From Xenorhabdus sp. BG5 (GTDB lineage Bacteria; Pseudomonadota; Gammaproteobacteria; Enterobacterales; Enterobacteriaceae): DNA of 64,000 bases. The notes beneath the pieces are model-generated. The model was not told where the DNA came from and ran no database searches. It saw only the letters and a list, made by a program, of their open reading frames with translations. Positions 43,010 to 52,669 of this stretch are shown piece by piece (position 1 is the stretch's first letter; each line of letters begins with the position of its first letter). The stretch spans positions 62,001 to 126,000 of the forward strand of contig NZ_JADEUG010000004.1 in the NCBI RefSeq assembly GCF_015163665.1, written 5' to 3'. The translations under genes were made by a program, and so were the position numbers.

Positions 43010-44029
43010 GTGGAAATATTAGTAACAGGCGGGATGGGATACATCGGTAGCCATACTTGTGTTCAAATGATTGAAGCTGGAATGACGCCGATCATTATCG
43101 ATAATCTGTGCAATGCCAATCGTGAAGTTTTGGCTCGCATTCAGGCATTGACGGGTGTGCAGCCCCTGTTTTATGAAGGGGATATTCGTGATGAATCATT
43201 CCTTGATGCTATTTTCTCCCGCCACCAAATTCAGTCAGTTATTCATTTTGCAGGTTTGAAAGCGGTTGGCGAGTCAGTCGCCAAACCTATCGAATATTAT
43301 GACAATAATGTCAATGGAACGCTGGTACTGGTGCGTAGCATGCGTAAAGCGGGGATAAAAAGCATTATCTTTAGCTCATCCGCGACGGTATATGGTGATC
43401 CGGAAATTGTGCCTATTACTGAGCAGTCTGCGGTAGGCAATACCACTAACCCTTATGGCACCAGTAAGTATATGGTTGAACGCTGCCTGTCTGATTTCCA
43501 TCATGCGGAAAATGACTGGTCTGTGGTGTTATTACGCTATTTCAATCCAGTGGGTGCTCATCCTTTGGGCACGATGGGGGAAGATCCTCAAGGAATTCCC
43601 AACAATTTGATGCCTTATATTGCTCAGGTTGCAGTAGGCCGTCGGGAGAAACTGTCTGTATATGGCAATGATTATCCAACAGCCGATGGCACTGGCGTTC
43701 GCGATTATATCCATGTGATGGATTTGGCTGACGGGCATATCGCGGCCCTCAATGCCGTTGGTAAAAAAGCGGGACTGCATATCTACAATTTGGGTACTGG
43801 AAAAGGCACCAGTGTACTGGAAATGGTAGAGGCTTTCAGTAATGCTTGCGGTAAACCAGTTCCTTATGAAATTTGTCCACGTCGTCCGGGAGATATTGCC
43901 GAATGTTGGTCAAGCCCGGAGAAAGCCGAGCGAGAACTGGGCTGGAAAGCAAATCGAACTATCGTGGAAATGACTGCGGATGCCTGGCGTTGGCAGTCTC
44001 AAAATCCCAATGGTTATAAAGCGAAGTAA
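43010..44029 (+). CDS. galE: UDP-glucose 4-epimerase
   Basis: Interconverts UDP-galactose and UDP-glucose. It is 339 residues with NAD-binding TGGMGYIGSH, the catalytic FSSSATVYGD serine and YGTSKYMVE (YxxxK), and the C-terminal GWKANR. GTG start at 43010 with GAGG before it. First gene of galETK; no galM follows. It diverges from the PPTase. Confidence 0.96.
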   Translation: MEILVTGGMGYIGSHTCVQMIEAGMTPIIIDNLCNANREVLARIQALTGVQPLFYEGDIRDESFLDAIFSRHQIQSVIHFAGLKAVGESVAKPIEYYDNNVNGTLVLVRSMRKAGIKSIIFSSSATVYGDPEIVPITEQSAVGNTTNPYGTSKYMVERCLSDFHHAENDWSVVLLRYFNPVGAHPLGTMGEDPQGIPNNLMPYIAQVAVGRREKLSVYGNDYPTADGTGVRDYIHVMDLADGHIAALNAVGKKAGLHIYNLGTGKGTSVLEMVEAFSNACGKPVPYEICPRRPGDIAECWSSPEKAERELGWKANRTIVEMTADAWRWQSQNPNGYKAK

Positions 44030-44092
44030 GAAACAGCAAAAAACGTTTGGCTTTCTGTAAGGGGTGTGTGGTGAAAGCAAGGGGTATCCAAT

Positions 44093-45175
44093 ATGCCAAA
44101 GATACGATTCAATCCTGTTGATTGTCCACATAGACGATACAATCCTTTGACGGGTAAATGGATTATTGTTTCACCACACCGAACAGCGCGACCGTGGAGT
44201 GGCATTGATGAAAAACCACTCCACGTTGCCTTGCCAAGTTACGATGAACGCTGTTTTTTATGCCCGAATAATACCCGCGCTTCAGGTAATATCAATCCAG
44301 ATTATCAGGACGTTTATATATTCCAGAATGATTATTCTGCCTTGCTACCGGAACGCTCTGATATTAATAATCCTACCGATAACCCATTATTTAAAATTGA
44401 GCCAGTGAGTGGTGTTTGTCGGGTACTCTGTTTTTCTCCCGATCACAGCAAGACATTGCCGGAGCTGCCATTGGAGCAAATCCGTCATGTGATTGATGCA
44501 TGGAATGCGCAGATTGAAGCATTGAGCCAGCGTTATATTTGGATTCAGGTTTTTGAGAATAAAGGAGAAATGATGGGGTGTTCCCAGCCTCATCCTCATG
44601 GGCAGATTTGGGCCAGTGATTTCCTGCCTGATGAGCTGGCTCGTAAAGATGAACGGTTGTGGCAATATTATTGTCAGCAAGGAACTAACTTATTGATGGA
44701 TTATATTGAGGCTGAGCGCAAAGACGGTGCACGCACGGTCGTGGAAACCGAATATTGGCTTGCGGTTGTACCTTATTGGGCGGTATGGCCGTTTGAAACT
44801 ATGCTATTACCGAAAAATCATATCCGTCGCATGGATGAACTGACGGAAGCACAACGTGATGACCTGGCGGTGGCGATTAAAAAATTGACCAGTCGCTATG
44901 ATAATCTGTTTCAATGCGCTTTTCCTTATTCAATGGGCTGGCATTTTGCGCCTTTCTTCGAGCATCAATGCGATGCCAATCTTAAATCACAAAAACACAA
45001 TATTGATCACTGGCAATTACATGCACTGTTTTATCCACCATTATTACGGTCATCCAGCGTCCGTAAATTTATGGTGGGTTATGAAATGTTGGCGGAAGTT
45101 CAGCGTGATTTGACGCCAGAACAGGCCGCTCAGCGGTTACGGGATGTCAGCGACATTCATTTTAAGGTACGCTGA
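44093..45175 (+). CDS. galT: galactose-1-phosphate uridylyltransferase
   Basis: Exchanges UMP between UDP-glucose and galactose-1-phosphate. It is 360 residues with the zinc pair CFLC, the nucleophile H169 in HPHGQIW and H284 in GWH. In E. coli the second metal site uses E182, H281, H296 and H298. The equivalents here are H284, H310 and L312, so the last histidine is replaced (text LHALFY rather than LHAHFY). About 11 extra residues lie between H284 and H310. The reading frame is intact. Confidence 0.93.
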   Translation: MPKIRFNPVDCPHRRYNPLTGKWIIVSPHRTARPWSGIDEKPLHVALPSYDERCFLCPNNTRASGNINPDYQDVYIFQNDYSALLPERSDINNPTDNPLFKIEPVSGVCRVLCFSPDHSKTLPELPLEQIRHVIDAWNAQIEALSQRYIWIQVFENKGEMMGCSQPHPHGQIWASDFLPDELARKDERLWQYYCQQGTNLLMDYIEAERKDGARTVVETEYWLAVVPYWAVWPFETMLLPKNHIRRMDELTEAQRDDLAVAIKKLTSRYDNLFQCAFPYSMGWHFAPFFEHQCDANLKSQKHNIDHWQLHALFYPPLLRSSSVRKFMVGYEMLAEVQRDLTPEQAAQRLRDVSDIHFKVR

Positions 45176-45208
45176 TTTCCGCCAAGAAACGTTTCTGGGG
45201 GAAAAGAG

Positions 45209-46363
45209 ATGAAAACGTTAATCCAAAACGTCACTGAATCTTTTAATGCGTGCTTTAACTATTCTCCAACGCACTTTTTTCAGGCACCGGGGCGAGTGAA
45301 TCTTATCGGTGAGCATACGGATTACAACGGTGGTTTTGTCTTGCCTTGCGCAATTAATTTCCAGACAGTGGTTGCCGCTGCTAAGCGTGGGGATATGCGT
45401 GTCAGGGTGATAGCGGTTGATTATCATAATCAGTGTGATGAATTTGATCTTTACCAAGCTATTCTCTTTCAGCCAGAAAAAATGTGGGCGAATTACATCC
45501 GTGGTGTGATGAGCGCTCTGGTGGCGAGTGGTTATGCATTTGGTGGTATGGATCTTGCTATTACTGGCAATATTCCACAAGGTGCGGGTTTAAGTTCATC
45601 TGCGGCGTTGGAAGTTGTGGTTGGGCAAGCCATTAAGTCGCTTTATCAGCTCGATATTAGCCCCAAAATGGTTGCATTGAGTGGGCAGCAAGCAGAAAAC
45701 CAATTTGTTGGTTGTCATTCTGGCATCATGGATCAGTTAATCTCTGCTTGTGGGGAAGAGAATCACGCCTTACTGATCGATTGCCTCACGTTGGCAACGC
45801 AATCTGTCCGTATGCCTGATGAAGTGGTTGTGATAATCATCAATTCCAATAAACCGCGTGGGTTGGTGGATAGCGAATACAATATGCGCAGACAGCAATG
45901 TGAAGAAGCCGCCCGTTTATTGGGAGTGAAAACATTGCGTGATATCACGCTTGAGGAGTTCAATACTAAACAAGCGTTGCTCGATACATTGCTCGTCAAA
46001 CGGGCCCGCCATGTGATCAGTGAAAATTTGCGAACTAAATTGGCGGCTGATGCTTTGAGTGCGGGTGATTTATTTCTCCTTGGTCAGCTTATGGCTGCAT
46101 CTCATATTTCCATGCGTGATGATTTTGAAATTACTGTCCGTGAAATAGATGTGCTGGTGGCAATTGTTAAAGATGTGATTGGTGATCACGGCGGTGTCCG
46201 TATGACGGGAGGCGGTTTTGGCGGTTGTGTGGTGGCGTTGGTTCCCCCTGATTTGGTGAAAAATGTGGAAAAGGCGATTGAGCAACAATACGAAACTAAA
46301 ACAGGTTTAAAAGCGGATACTTATCTTTGTCAGGCCACAAAAGGTGCCAGCCAATTGGAATAA
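45209..46363 (+). CDS. galK: galactokinase
   Basis: Phosphorylates galactose at C1. It is 384 residues (E. coli 382) with the GHMP-kinase motifs [21 protein letters not shown], the ATP-binding [12 protein letters not shown] and [20 protein letters not shown] before ATG 45209. Third gene of galETK, in the order epimerase-transferase-kinase as in E. coli. Confidence 0.97.
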   Translation: MKTLIQNVTESFNACFNYSPTHFFQAPGRVNLIGEHTDYNGGFVLPCAINFQTVVAAAKRGDMRVRVIAVDYHNQCDEFDLYQAILFQPEKMWANYIRGVMSALVASGYAFGGMDLAITGNIPQGAGLSSSAALEVVVGQAIKSLYQLDISPKMVALSGQQAENQFVGCHSGIMDQLISACGEENHALLIDCLTLATQSVRMPDEVVVIIINSNKPRGLVDSEYNMRRQQCEEAARLLGVKTLRDITLEEFNTKQALLDTLLVKRARHVISENLRTKLAADALSAGDLFLLGQLMAASHISMRDDFEITVREIDVLVAIVKDVIGDHGGVRMTGGGFGGCVVALVPPDLVKNVEKAIEQQYETKTGLKADTYLCQATKGASQLE

Positions 46364-46446
46364 GCACAAGACGGCGCGTCGAAAACATTTTTTCTAAATG
46401 ATATGCTCATCCAAAACCTAACCTTAACAATGAAAGGAGTATGATC

Positions 46447-47148
46447 ATGAGTTCCGATGTACAGCTAGCAGCACTCCAGCAACAGTGGACAGAAGTTGAC
46501 GACTACCTTAAACAAACCCTGTTGCCTAATTCCCCACACCTTGAAAAAACACTTGAGTATATGGCTGCTCAAGGCTTACCAGCCATTAATGTTTCTGCGC
46601 TGCAAGGGCAGTTTTTGATGATGATGGTACAAATTAGTGGCGCAAGACGTATTCTCGAAATTGGCACATTGGGAGGATATAGCGCCCAATACATGGCAAA
46701 AGGATTGCCTGATGATGGGATATTGTTCACGTTGGAAAAAGATCCCCGTGTAGCAGAAGTGGCTCAACACAACATCGAAAGCGCACAGCTTGCTGGCAAA
46801 ATCAAAATTATTGTGGGCGAGGCCAGTGAAACCTTACAGACGCTAAGTTCGGAAGCGCCCTTTGATTTGATTTTTATTGATGCCGATAAACAAAGTAGCC
46901 CGTTGTACCTGGATTGGGCTGTCAAGTTGGGGCGTCCGGGAAGCATTATCATCATAGACAATATGATCCGCGAAGGCGCAATTATCCATGAGCAGCGGAG
47001 TGAACCTGTCGAAGGTGTGCGTCAGGCACTGGATAGAATGTCCAACTATCCTGAACTGACGGTAACGGCTTTACAGACTGTAGGGGAAAAAGGTTGGGAT
47101 GGGTTTGCATTATTACGGATCAATACGGATAGAGAAATTTCCCAATAG
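46447..47148 (+). CDS. class I SAM-dependent O-methyltransferase (COMT-type family 3)
   Basis: 233 residues. A Rossmann SAM domain has motif I LEIGTLGGYS and the metal-binding FIDADK-xx (Asp-Asn pair with DNM later), as in metal-dependent catechol-type O-methyltransferases. The substrate is unknown; relatives methylate catechols or flavonoids. AGGAG at 46435-46439 fits ATG 46447 (7 bases); the ATG at 46441 is too close to it. It stands 83 bases after galK. Confidence 0.87.
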   Translation: MSSDVQLAALQQQWTEVDDYLKQTLLPNSPHLEKTLEYMAAQGLPAINVSALQGQFLMMMVQISGARRILEIGTLGGYSAQYMAKGLPDDGILFTLEKDPRVAEVAQHNIESAQLAGKIKIIVGEASETLQTLSSEAPFDLIFIDADKQSSPLYLDWAVKLGRPGSIIIIDNMIREGAIIHEQRSEPVEGVRQALDRMSNYPELTVTALQTVGEKGWDGFALLRINTDREISQ

Positions 47149-47176
47149 TTTTTTATCACCCCCGTTGAGTTGCTGA

Positions 47177-47623
47177 TTAATTGGCAGAGATTGGTGTTCG
47201 GGCTGACTGACAAGCTTTGCGCTCACTGGATTCGCGCGCTTGAATAATTTTTGCGGTTTCATCTATGGCGGGAAGAGGAAAGCCCATATCGTCATAGGCA
47301 CCAAAACCAATTAAACGATAACTGCTTAACGGGGTATTTATTGGGATGCGAAACTCTTTTTTTTCCCCCGATGCCAATGGTTCAAATGGGTATACTGTCA
47401 GTGTACCTGGCTCACATTTTGCGTTAAGGGGTAAAATAGCCAGATAACCTCCCGCCACAGCTTGGTCGCCTTTATTTTGTAGTGTGCCGCCTACAAAGAA
47501 TGTACCGTTGGCTCCCAGCCCCATGTGGAATAACAAGTGAGCTTCCCCTTTTGCCCATAATGCAGGGGTAAACAAGCTACTTGCCATTAATACTGCACCG
47601 TATGTATAACCACGCCATTTCAT
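47177..47623 (-). CDS. secreted or periplasmic protein of unknown function
   Basis: 148 residues with a signal peptide (about 1-24, ending LWA-KGE). The mature part reads as a beta-rich domain (GANGTFFVGGTLQNKGDQ, then YRLIGFGAYDDMGFPLP). I do not recognise the family. AGGAG stands before the ATG. It is 31 bases after the lipase stop on the same strand and may share its transcript. Confidence 0.75.
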   Translation of the reverse strand: MKWRGYTYGAVLMASSLFTPALWAKGEAHLLFHMGLGANGTFFVGGTLQNKGDQAVAGGYLAILPLNAKCEPGTLTVYPFEPLASGEKKEFRIPINTPLSSYRLIGFGAYDDMGFPLPAIDETAKIIQARESSERKACQSARTPISAN

Positions 47624-47654
47624 CTTTATGCTCCTGTTTGTTGATAGTTCCTAA

Positions 47655-48527
47655 CTATAAATTAATACAAGAATCGATATCACCGTATTTTGTTACTCTT
47701 TTAAACACGTCCAAATCTAATCTGGCAATGTAGTTGATTAAATAGTGGCTACATAACGGTCCATCTGAAATATCTAAATTGGTTTGAGGTTTAAACTCGT
47801 TGATATAGTCCAATGAGGCATATCCCAAGATTTTTGGAGGCAGATGAGGTATGACGTCATCGATATAGTTGAACACCGCAAAATTGCTAAAGTTTTGGGT
47901 AACGAATTTGGAGAATTCTCTGTTTCCTGGTCTTGGGCAGGCAAATAAACAGGCTGAGTGATTGAGGGCCATAGGGCCAATTTCATACATCAGATAGGAC
48001 GCAATTGCTGCCCCCAGGCTGTGACCGGCTATAGTGAATTGACTGTTTACTCCTATAAATTGGACAATCGCTTCAGCTAATTTGAGATTGCTGTAATCAC
48101 GGTAAGACTCAGGCTCAATGGTAATCAGCTTCATTGAGTCATAGACACTAAAAAACCCCTGGCTGACTTCTATCTTGGGGAAACGGGTCCACGGTGATGT
48201 AAAATCAATCAGTCCATCATGGACATCTTCCAGTAAAATGGTGGGATCGGTTCCACGTATAGCAATAATATATTCCCCTGGTGAATTGTTTTTTTCTGCC
48301 ACTTTCTTTGCTACATAGCCATAACAGACATGATCGGGCAATTCGCCTTTTCTGGGCGTTACTGAGAAAGACAGATCATTTGCTGAGATATACGCTATAA
48401 CTTTCCATCCATCTTCTTCAATTCGTGGGTCGGCTGGGGGAGTTGGATTATTGTAGTACTTTTCATTCATTTTCGCTGCATATAACACAAATGCCGCAAA
48501 ATTGGCGGCCTCTTTGTATGTATACAT
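47655..48527 (-). CDS. class 3 lipase-like alpha/beta hydrolase
   Basis: 290 residues with the Lipase_3 pattern. Catalytic triad candidates are S170 in GHSLGAA, D223 or D224 in YIDDVIPH, and H261 in CSHYLIN. IRGTDPT is the oxyanion region typical of the family. There is no N-terminal signal peptide, so if secreted it uses another route, or acts in the cytoplasm. AGAGG precedes the ATG. Insect pathogens carry many such lipases; a role in virulence is speculation. Confidence 0.85.
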   Translation of the reverse strand: MYTYKEAANFAAFVLYAAKMNEKYYNNPTPPADPRIEEDGWKVIAYISANDLSFSVTPRKGELPDHVCYGYVAKKVAEKNNSPGEYIIAIRGTDPTILLEDVHDGLIDFTSPWTRFPKIEVSQGFFSVYDSMKLITIEPESYRDYSNLKLAEAIVQFIGVNSQFTIAGHSLGAAIASYLMYEIGPMALNHSACLFACPRPGNREFSKFVTQNFSNFAVFNYIDDVIPHLPPKILGYASLDYINEFKPQTNLDISDGPLCSHYLINYIARLDLDVFKRVTKYGDIDSCINL

Positions 48528-48978
48528 TGGTGCCTCTTTTGTTTGTTCTTTATTGTTGAGGAGATTAGTTATGAGATGTTTGTCTTATCTCATTCAAGTA
48601 TATGCCATTTTTCTGGATTTTCTGGGTTAAGGAATATGCGCATTAAACTTCAAGTTGCAATTTATAACACTAAATCACACGCATCTTGAAGTTAGATTGG
48701 TATATAGAGATTGATTGATGTCTTGTTTAGATTGCAATGAAATTATTATTGTGAGGAGCGTATTTCTATAAAGTTCCTGTCATTAGGATTTATTTATTAT
48801 TAAATGATAAAAAATAATGATTTGTAGAGATATTTTAATTTATCAATATCGAATTAATTAATTCCCTTTTGTTATATGTAGTTTTCATTTGTTCTTTCAA
48901 ATTGATTACCATGCAGCGTTATTCTTTCCTTATCTGAAAGTTTTGTTTGCAAATTTTACCGATTATCAAGAGGCAAAT
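48528..48978. other. divergent intergenic region between lipase and cystathionine beta-synthase
   Basis: 451 bases, AT-rich, containing repeat copy E. A frame running into the CBS gene from 48889 has no ribosome site and is not accepted as part of it. Confidence 0.55.
48634..48706 (-). repeat. palindromic MITE-like repeat, copy E
   Basis: ATATGCGCATTAAACTTCAAG at the left and CTTGAAGTTAGATTGGTATATA at the right, the same class as copy D in reverse orientation and without the internal CTCCCCGC hairpin. Confidence 0.88.
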
Positions 48979-50349
48979 ATGGCAGCACCACGTTCGGTTC
49001 TTGAACTTATAGGGAATACACCGCTATTGGAATTGACTCACCTGGATACAGGCCCATGCCAGCTATTCATTAAGTTAGAGAATCAGAATCCTGGCGGTTC
49101 AATTAAAGATCGTGTTGCACTTTCAATGATTGAGCAGGCGGAAGAACAGGGGTTGTTGAAGCCAGGAGGCACCATCATTGAAGCCACGGCAGGTAATACG
49201 GGGATTGGGTTGGCGTTGGTTGCCGCCATGAAGGGCTATAAACTGATTTTAGTTGTACCTGATAAGATGAGCCGTGAAAAAATTTATCACCTGCGGGCGC
49301 TGGGAACCGATGTTCGCCTGACACGCTCTGATGTCGGAAAAGGGCATCCAGACTATTATCAGGACTATGCCCAGCGCCTGTCGAAAGAAATCAGCGGAGC
49401 TTATTATATTGATCAATTCAATAATCCTGCGAACTCAGCCGCGCATCTTGCTACCACGGGACCGGAGATTTGGCAGCAGATGGAGCAGAATGTCGATGCT
49501 GTGGTAGTCGGTGTCGGTTCTGGCGGGACTCTGGGGGGCTTGAGCCAGTATTTTAAGGAAGTTTCCCCTCACACGGAATTTATCCTCGCAGATCCTAAAG
49601 GTTCTATTCTTGCCGATTATGTTGAGCATGGTCACTATGACGAAGCTGGCAGTTGGTTTGTGGAAGGTATCGGAGAAGATTTTGTCCCTCCGCTTGGGGA
49701 TTTTTCTCAGGTTCACCATGCTTATCGCATTACTGATGCAGAAGCGTTTGCCTGCGCCCGCGATTTACTATTGACAGAAGGGATCTTGGCTGGCTCTTCT
49801 TCAGGGACATTGTTAGCGGCGGCGTTACGTTATTGTCGTGCCCAGACAACGCCGAAACGCGTAGTGACGTTAGCTTGTGACAGCGGTAACAAATATTTGT
49901 CGAAGATGTTTAATGATTACTGGTTATTGGAGCAAGGGCTGCGTTCACAACCTCAAGAAAATAATTTGAGCGATTATATTACCTATCGTTATCAGGATGG
50001 TGCGACGGTTTCAGTTTCCCCGCAAGATACCTTGCAGATTGCTTATAGCCGTATGCGTCTGTATGACATTTCACAGTTACCTGTTATCGAGAACGATCAA
50101 GTCGTCGGACTTATTGATGAGTGGGATCTCATGCATACCATTCAGGCCAATTCACATCATTTTTCGTTGCCTGTTATTGAAGCGATGACTACTCAGGTTC
50201 ATACGCTTAATAAAAAAGCGTCATTGGCGCAGTTAATTGCCACCTTTGATGCTGGTCATGTGGCCCTGATTGTTGATGATAACAATCATTTCCTGGGGCT
50301 TGTTACTCGTACCGATGTATTGAACGCATGGCGTCAACAACTCAATTGA
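48979..50349 (+). CDS. cystathionine beta-synthase
   Basis: Condenses homocysteine and serine into cystathionine. It is 456 residues: a fold-type II PLP domain with K43 in NPGGSIKDR, EATAGNTGIGLA and GSGGT, then two C-terminal CBS motifs (from about residue 340; SQLPVI, VALIVDD). ATG 48979 with AGAGG ahead; an in-frame ATG at 48889 would add 30 residues without a ribosome site. It precedes the gamma-lyase by 21 bases, so both belong to reverse transsulfuration. Confidence 0.9.
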   Translation: MAAPRSVLELIGNTPLLELTHLDTGPCQLFIKLENQNPGGSIKDRVALSMIEQAEEQGLLKPGGTIIEATAGNTGIGLALVAAMKGYKLILVVPDKMSREKIYHLRALGTDVRLTRSDVGKGHPDYYQDYAQRLSKEISGAYYIDQFNNPANSAAHLATTGPEIWQQMEQNVDAVVVGVGSGGTLGGLSQYFKEVSPHTEFILADPKGSILADYVEHGHYDEAGSWFVEGIGEDFVPPLGDFSQVHHAYRITDAEAFACARDLLLTEGILAGSSSGTLLAAALRYCRAQTTPKRVVTLACDSGNKYLSKMFNDYWLLEQGLRSQPQENNLSDYITYRYQDGATVSVSPQDTLQIAYSRMRLYDISQLPVIENDQVVGLIDEWDLMHTIQANSHHFSLPVIEAMTTQVHTLNKKASLAQLIATFDAGHVALIVDDNNHFLGLVTRTDVLNAWRQQLN

Positions 50350-50370
50350 TCTCTTTTCAGGAATAAATTA

Positions 50371-51540
50371 ATGGCTAAGTTTGCTAAGATTAAATTTGAT
50401 ACACAAAGCGTTCATGCAGGTTATATACCTGATCACACGGGGGCTGTCATGCCCGCAATCTATGCCACATCAACTTATGCTCAGCCTGCACCGGGTCAGC
50501 ATACGGGATATGAATATTCCCGTAGTGGGAACCCGACACGTGATGCCTTAGAGCGTGCGATTGCTGAATTGGAAAATGGTACACGTGGTTATGCTTTCGG
50601 TTCTGGTCTGGCAGCCAGTTCGACCATTCTGGAGCTACTTGATAAAGACAGCCACATTATTGCGGTAGATGACCTCTATGGTGGGACTTACCGATTGTTG
50701 GAAAAAGTGCGCCGTCGGACGGCGGGTCTGAGAGTGACTTATATTGAGGCAGGGGATACTGCGGCATTGGAAGCGGCAATTCAGCCCGACACTAAAATGA
50801 TTTGGGTGGAAACGCCCACTAACCCACTCTTGAAATTGGCTGATTTAGCGGCGATTGCACAGATTGCCAGGCGGCATAATATTATCAGCGTGGCAGATAA
50901 CACTTTTGCTTCCCCTTATATTCAGCGTCCGCTTGATTTGGGTTTTGATATTGTTGTGCATTCTGCAACTAAGTACCTGAATGGTCATTCTGATGTTGTC
51001 GCTGGCCTTGCGGTGGTGGGAAATAACGCAGAATTGGCCGAGCAAGTCGCCTTTTTGCAAAATTCCATCGGCGGCATTCTTGATCCGTTCAGTAGTTTCC
51101 TTGTCCTGCGTGGTATTCGGACATTGGCACTGCGTATGGAGCGCCATATTGACAGCGCAGGGAAAATTGCATATTGGCTTGAGCAGCAGCCACAAGTTGA
51201 GAAAGTGTATTATCCTGGCCTTGCTTCTCATCCTCAGCATGAATTGGCAAAGCGTCAGATGCGAGGTTTTGGTGGCATGATTTCCATCGTACTGAAAGGG
51301 GATGAAGATTATGTGCGTCGAGTCATTAAGGCGCTGCAACTGTTTACATTGGCGGAAAGTTTAGGCGGTGTGGAGAGTTTGATTGGTCAGCCATTTTCTA
51401 TGACCCATGCTTCCATTCCGTTGGAGAAACGTCTGGCTGCCGGAATTACCCCGCAATTGATCCGGATTTCTGTCGGTATTGAAAATGCAGATGATTTGAT
51501 AACGGATTTGTCTCAGGCATTTGAAAATGCGAGTTTGTAA
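50371..51540 (+). CDS. cystathionine gamma-lyase/gamma-synthase family enzyme
   Basis: 389 residues, fold-type I PLP enzyme with YEYSRSGNPTR, the PLP lysine in SATKYLNGHSD and SLGGVESL. The adjacent cystathionine beta-synthase argues for gamma-lyase (cystathionine to cysteine) rather than the synthase MetB, but sequence alone does not settle this. AGGAATAA precedes ATG 50371. Confidence 0.9.
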   Translation: MAKFAKIKFDTQSVHAGYIPDHTGAVMPAIYATSTYAQPAPGQHTGYEYSRSGNPTRDALERAIAELENGTRGYAFGSGLAASSTILELLDKDSHIIAVDDLYGGTYRLLEKVRRRTAGLRVTYIEAGDTAALEAAIQPDTKMIWVETPTNPLLKLADLAAIAQIARRHNIISVADNTFASPYIQRPLDLGFDIVVHSATKYLNGHSDVVAGLAVVGNNAELAEQVAFLQNSIGGILDPFSSFLVLRGIRTLALRMERHIDSAGKIAYWLEQQPQVEKVYYPGLASHPQHELAKRQMRGFGGMISIVLKGDEDYVRRVIKALQLFTLAESLGGVESLIGQPFSMTHASIPLEKRLAAGITPQLIRISVGIENADDLITDLSQAFENASL

Positions 51541-51601
51541 CAAGAAAATAAAACAAGAAAGCTAGTTTAATCAAAAAAATTAAGATAACCAGAGAATAAT
51601 G

Positions 51602-51634
51602 ATGCCAGGCGATATTTTTCGTTTGGCATTTTTA
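51602..51634 (+). terminator. terminator after the gamma-lyase gene
   Basis: ATGCCAGGCGA pairs with TCGTTTGGCAT (two G-U pairs) around a 6-base loop, followed by TTTTATT, 61 bases after the stop. Confidence 0.75.
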
Positions 51635-51910
51635 TTAAAGTATTTTTGGGTTTATTTTATCATTCCACAATGGGAATCGACTCAATAGATTTCAAGGTAC
51701 AGTACAGTTAATAAGGTGGCAATTTGGGAAATAAAAAGGTATATACCAATCTGATTTCAATATGCGGAAGGGATTAGGGATGAAAAAATTCCTTTAGTGA
51801 AAATATCCCTTGAGTCTCAATGAGGTCTGCATGTCAATAGGGGGAAATTCTAAGTTTGATTTTAAACTGAAAGACAAATAGCGTATTCAGGGGGGGCTGT
51901 CAATTAAGGA
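51635..51910. other. intergenic remainder before mutH with a partial repeat
   Basis: The remaining bases of the 370-base gap after the gamma-lyase gene. A half copy of the window's palindromic repeat is at 51740-51767 (TATATACCAATCTGATTTCA then divergence); nothing else is evident. Confidence 0.5.
51740..51767 (+). repeat. degraded half-copy F of the palindromic repeat
   Basis: TATATACCAATCTG then ATTTCAATATGCGG matches the left end of the family with a few changes; the right half is missing. Confidence 0.55.
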
Positions 51911-52591
51911 TTACCAGAAAAAATGGCGAGCCAATAATGGTGCTGTAAAATTTTTTTTCAAATAAAAACCTCTGGGCAACGTCATAATTGGCTGGCCATA
52001 TTCACCTATCGCTTCGGTCAATGCTCGGCTATTGGCGGCCTTGGGGCGTAATTGCAGCACTTCACCATGACGGGCAGTAATGCTTTCGACTTTTCCTAAT
52101 ACAATAAGATCCATCAGTTCTTCCCAATCGTGTCGCAGCAACTCTTCTTCAATCACATTCGGGCTCCAAAGCAATGGAGTACCTACACGGCGTTCAGATA
52201 ATGGAATACTTCTTTCTCCCTCAACGGGTATCCACAGGACGCGGGATAATTTACGCCTGACGTAGCAGTTTTCCCAGGTAATGCCGCTATTACCTGTTAA
52301 AGGCGCAACACAGACAAAGGTTGTTTCTAATGGATAACCTTTGCTATCCACAGGGATAGTTTTCAACTCGACACCGATATGTTCAAAATCTTGTTCAGGC
52401 TTACTGCCCGCATTTGCCCCTAAATAGTATTCAAGTAGCATACCAACCCAACCTTTATCACGTTTTAAATTGGGGGGAATAGAGAGCCTGGCCAATGCAG
52501 CAAGTTCACCCATAGATAAGCCAGCCAGAGAATGGGCTCGATTGAAGAGTTGTTGTTCGTTTTCAGGCGGTGTTGGGGGCGTAAAGTACAT
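51911..52591 (-). CDS. mutH: DNA mismatch repair endonuclease MutH
   Basis: Nicks the unmethylated strand at hemimethylated GATC during methyl-directed repair. It is 226 residues (E. coli 229) with the nuclease residues D68, E75 and K77 in [11 protein letters not shown] and E54 in MLLEYYLG. The presence of mutH implies Dam methylation in this organism. The upstream gap contains a cluster of GATC and DnaA boxes. Confidence 0.95.
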   Translation of the reverse strand: MYFTPPTPPENEQQLFNRAHSLAGLSMGELAALARLSIPPNLKRDKGWVGMLLEYYLGANAGSKPEQDFEHIGVELKTIPVDSKGYPLETTFVCVAPLTGNSGITWENCYVRRKLSRVLWIPVEGERSIPLSERRVGTPLLWSPNVIEEELLRHDWEELMDLIVLGKVESITARHGEVLQLRPKAANSRALTEAIGEYGQPIMTLPRGFYLKKNFTAPLLARHFFW

Positions 52592-52669
52592 GTTATTGAG
52601 TATATTTTTTTCTGGTTAAAAAGTGTTCATGTTAATTTTGGGAAATCATTATTAATTTATCGTTAACAA

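Noticed and set aside
48889-48978. 30-residue N-terminal extension of cystathionine beta-synthase
   Set aside because: No ribosome site at the earlier ATG, while AGAGG precedes ATG 48979, which gives the family's usual N terminus.
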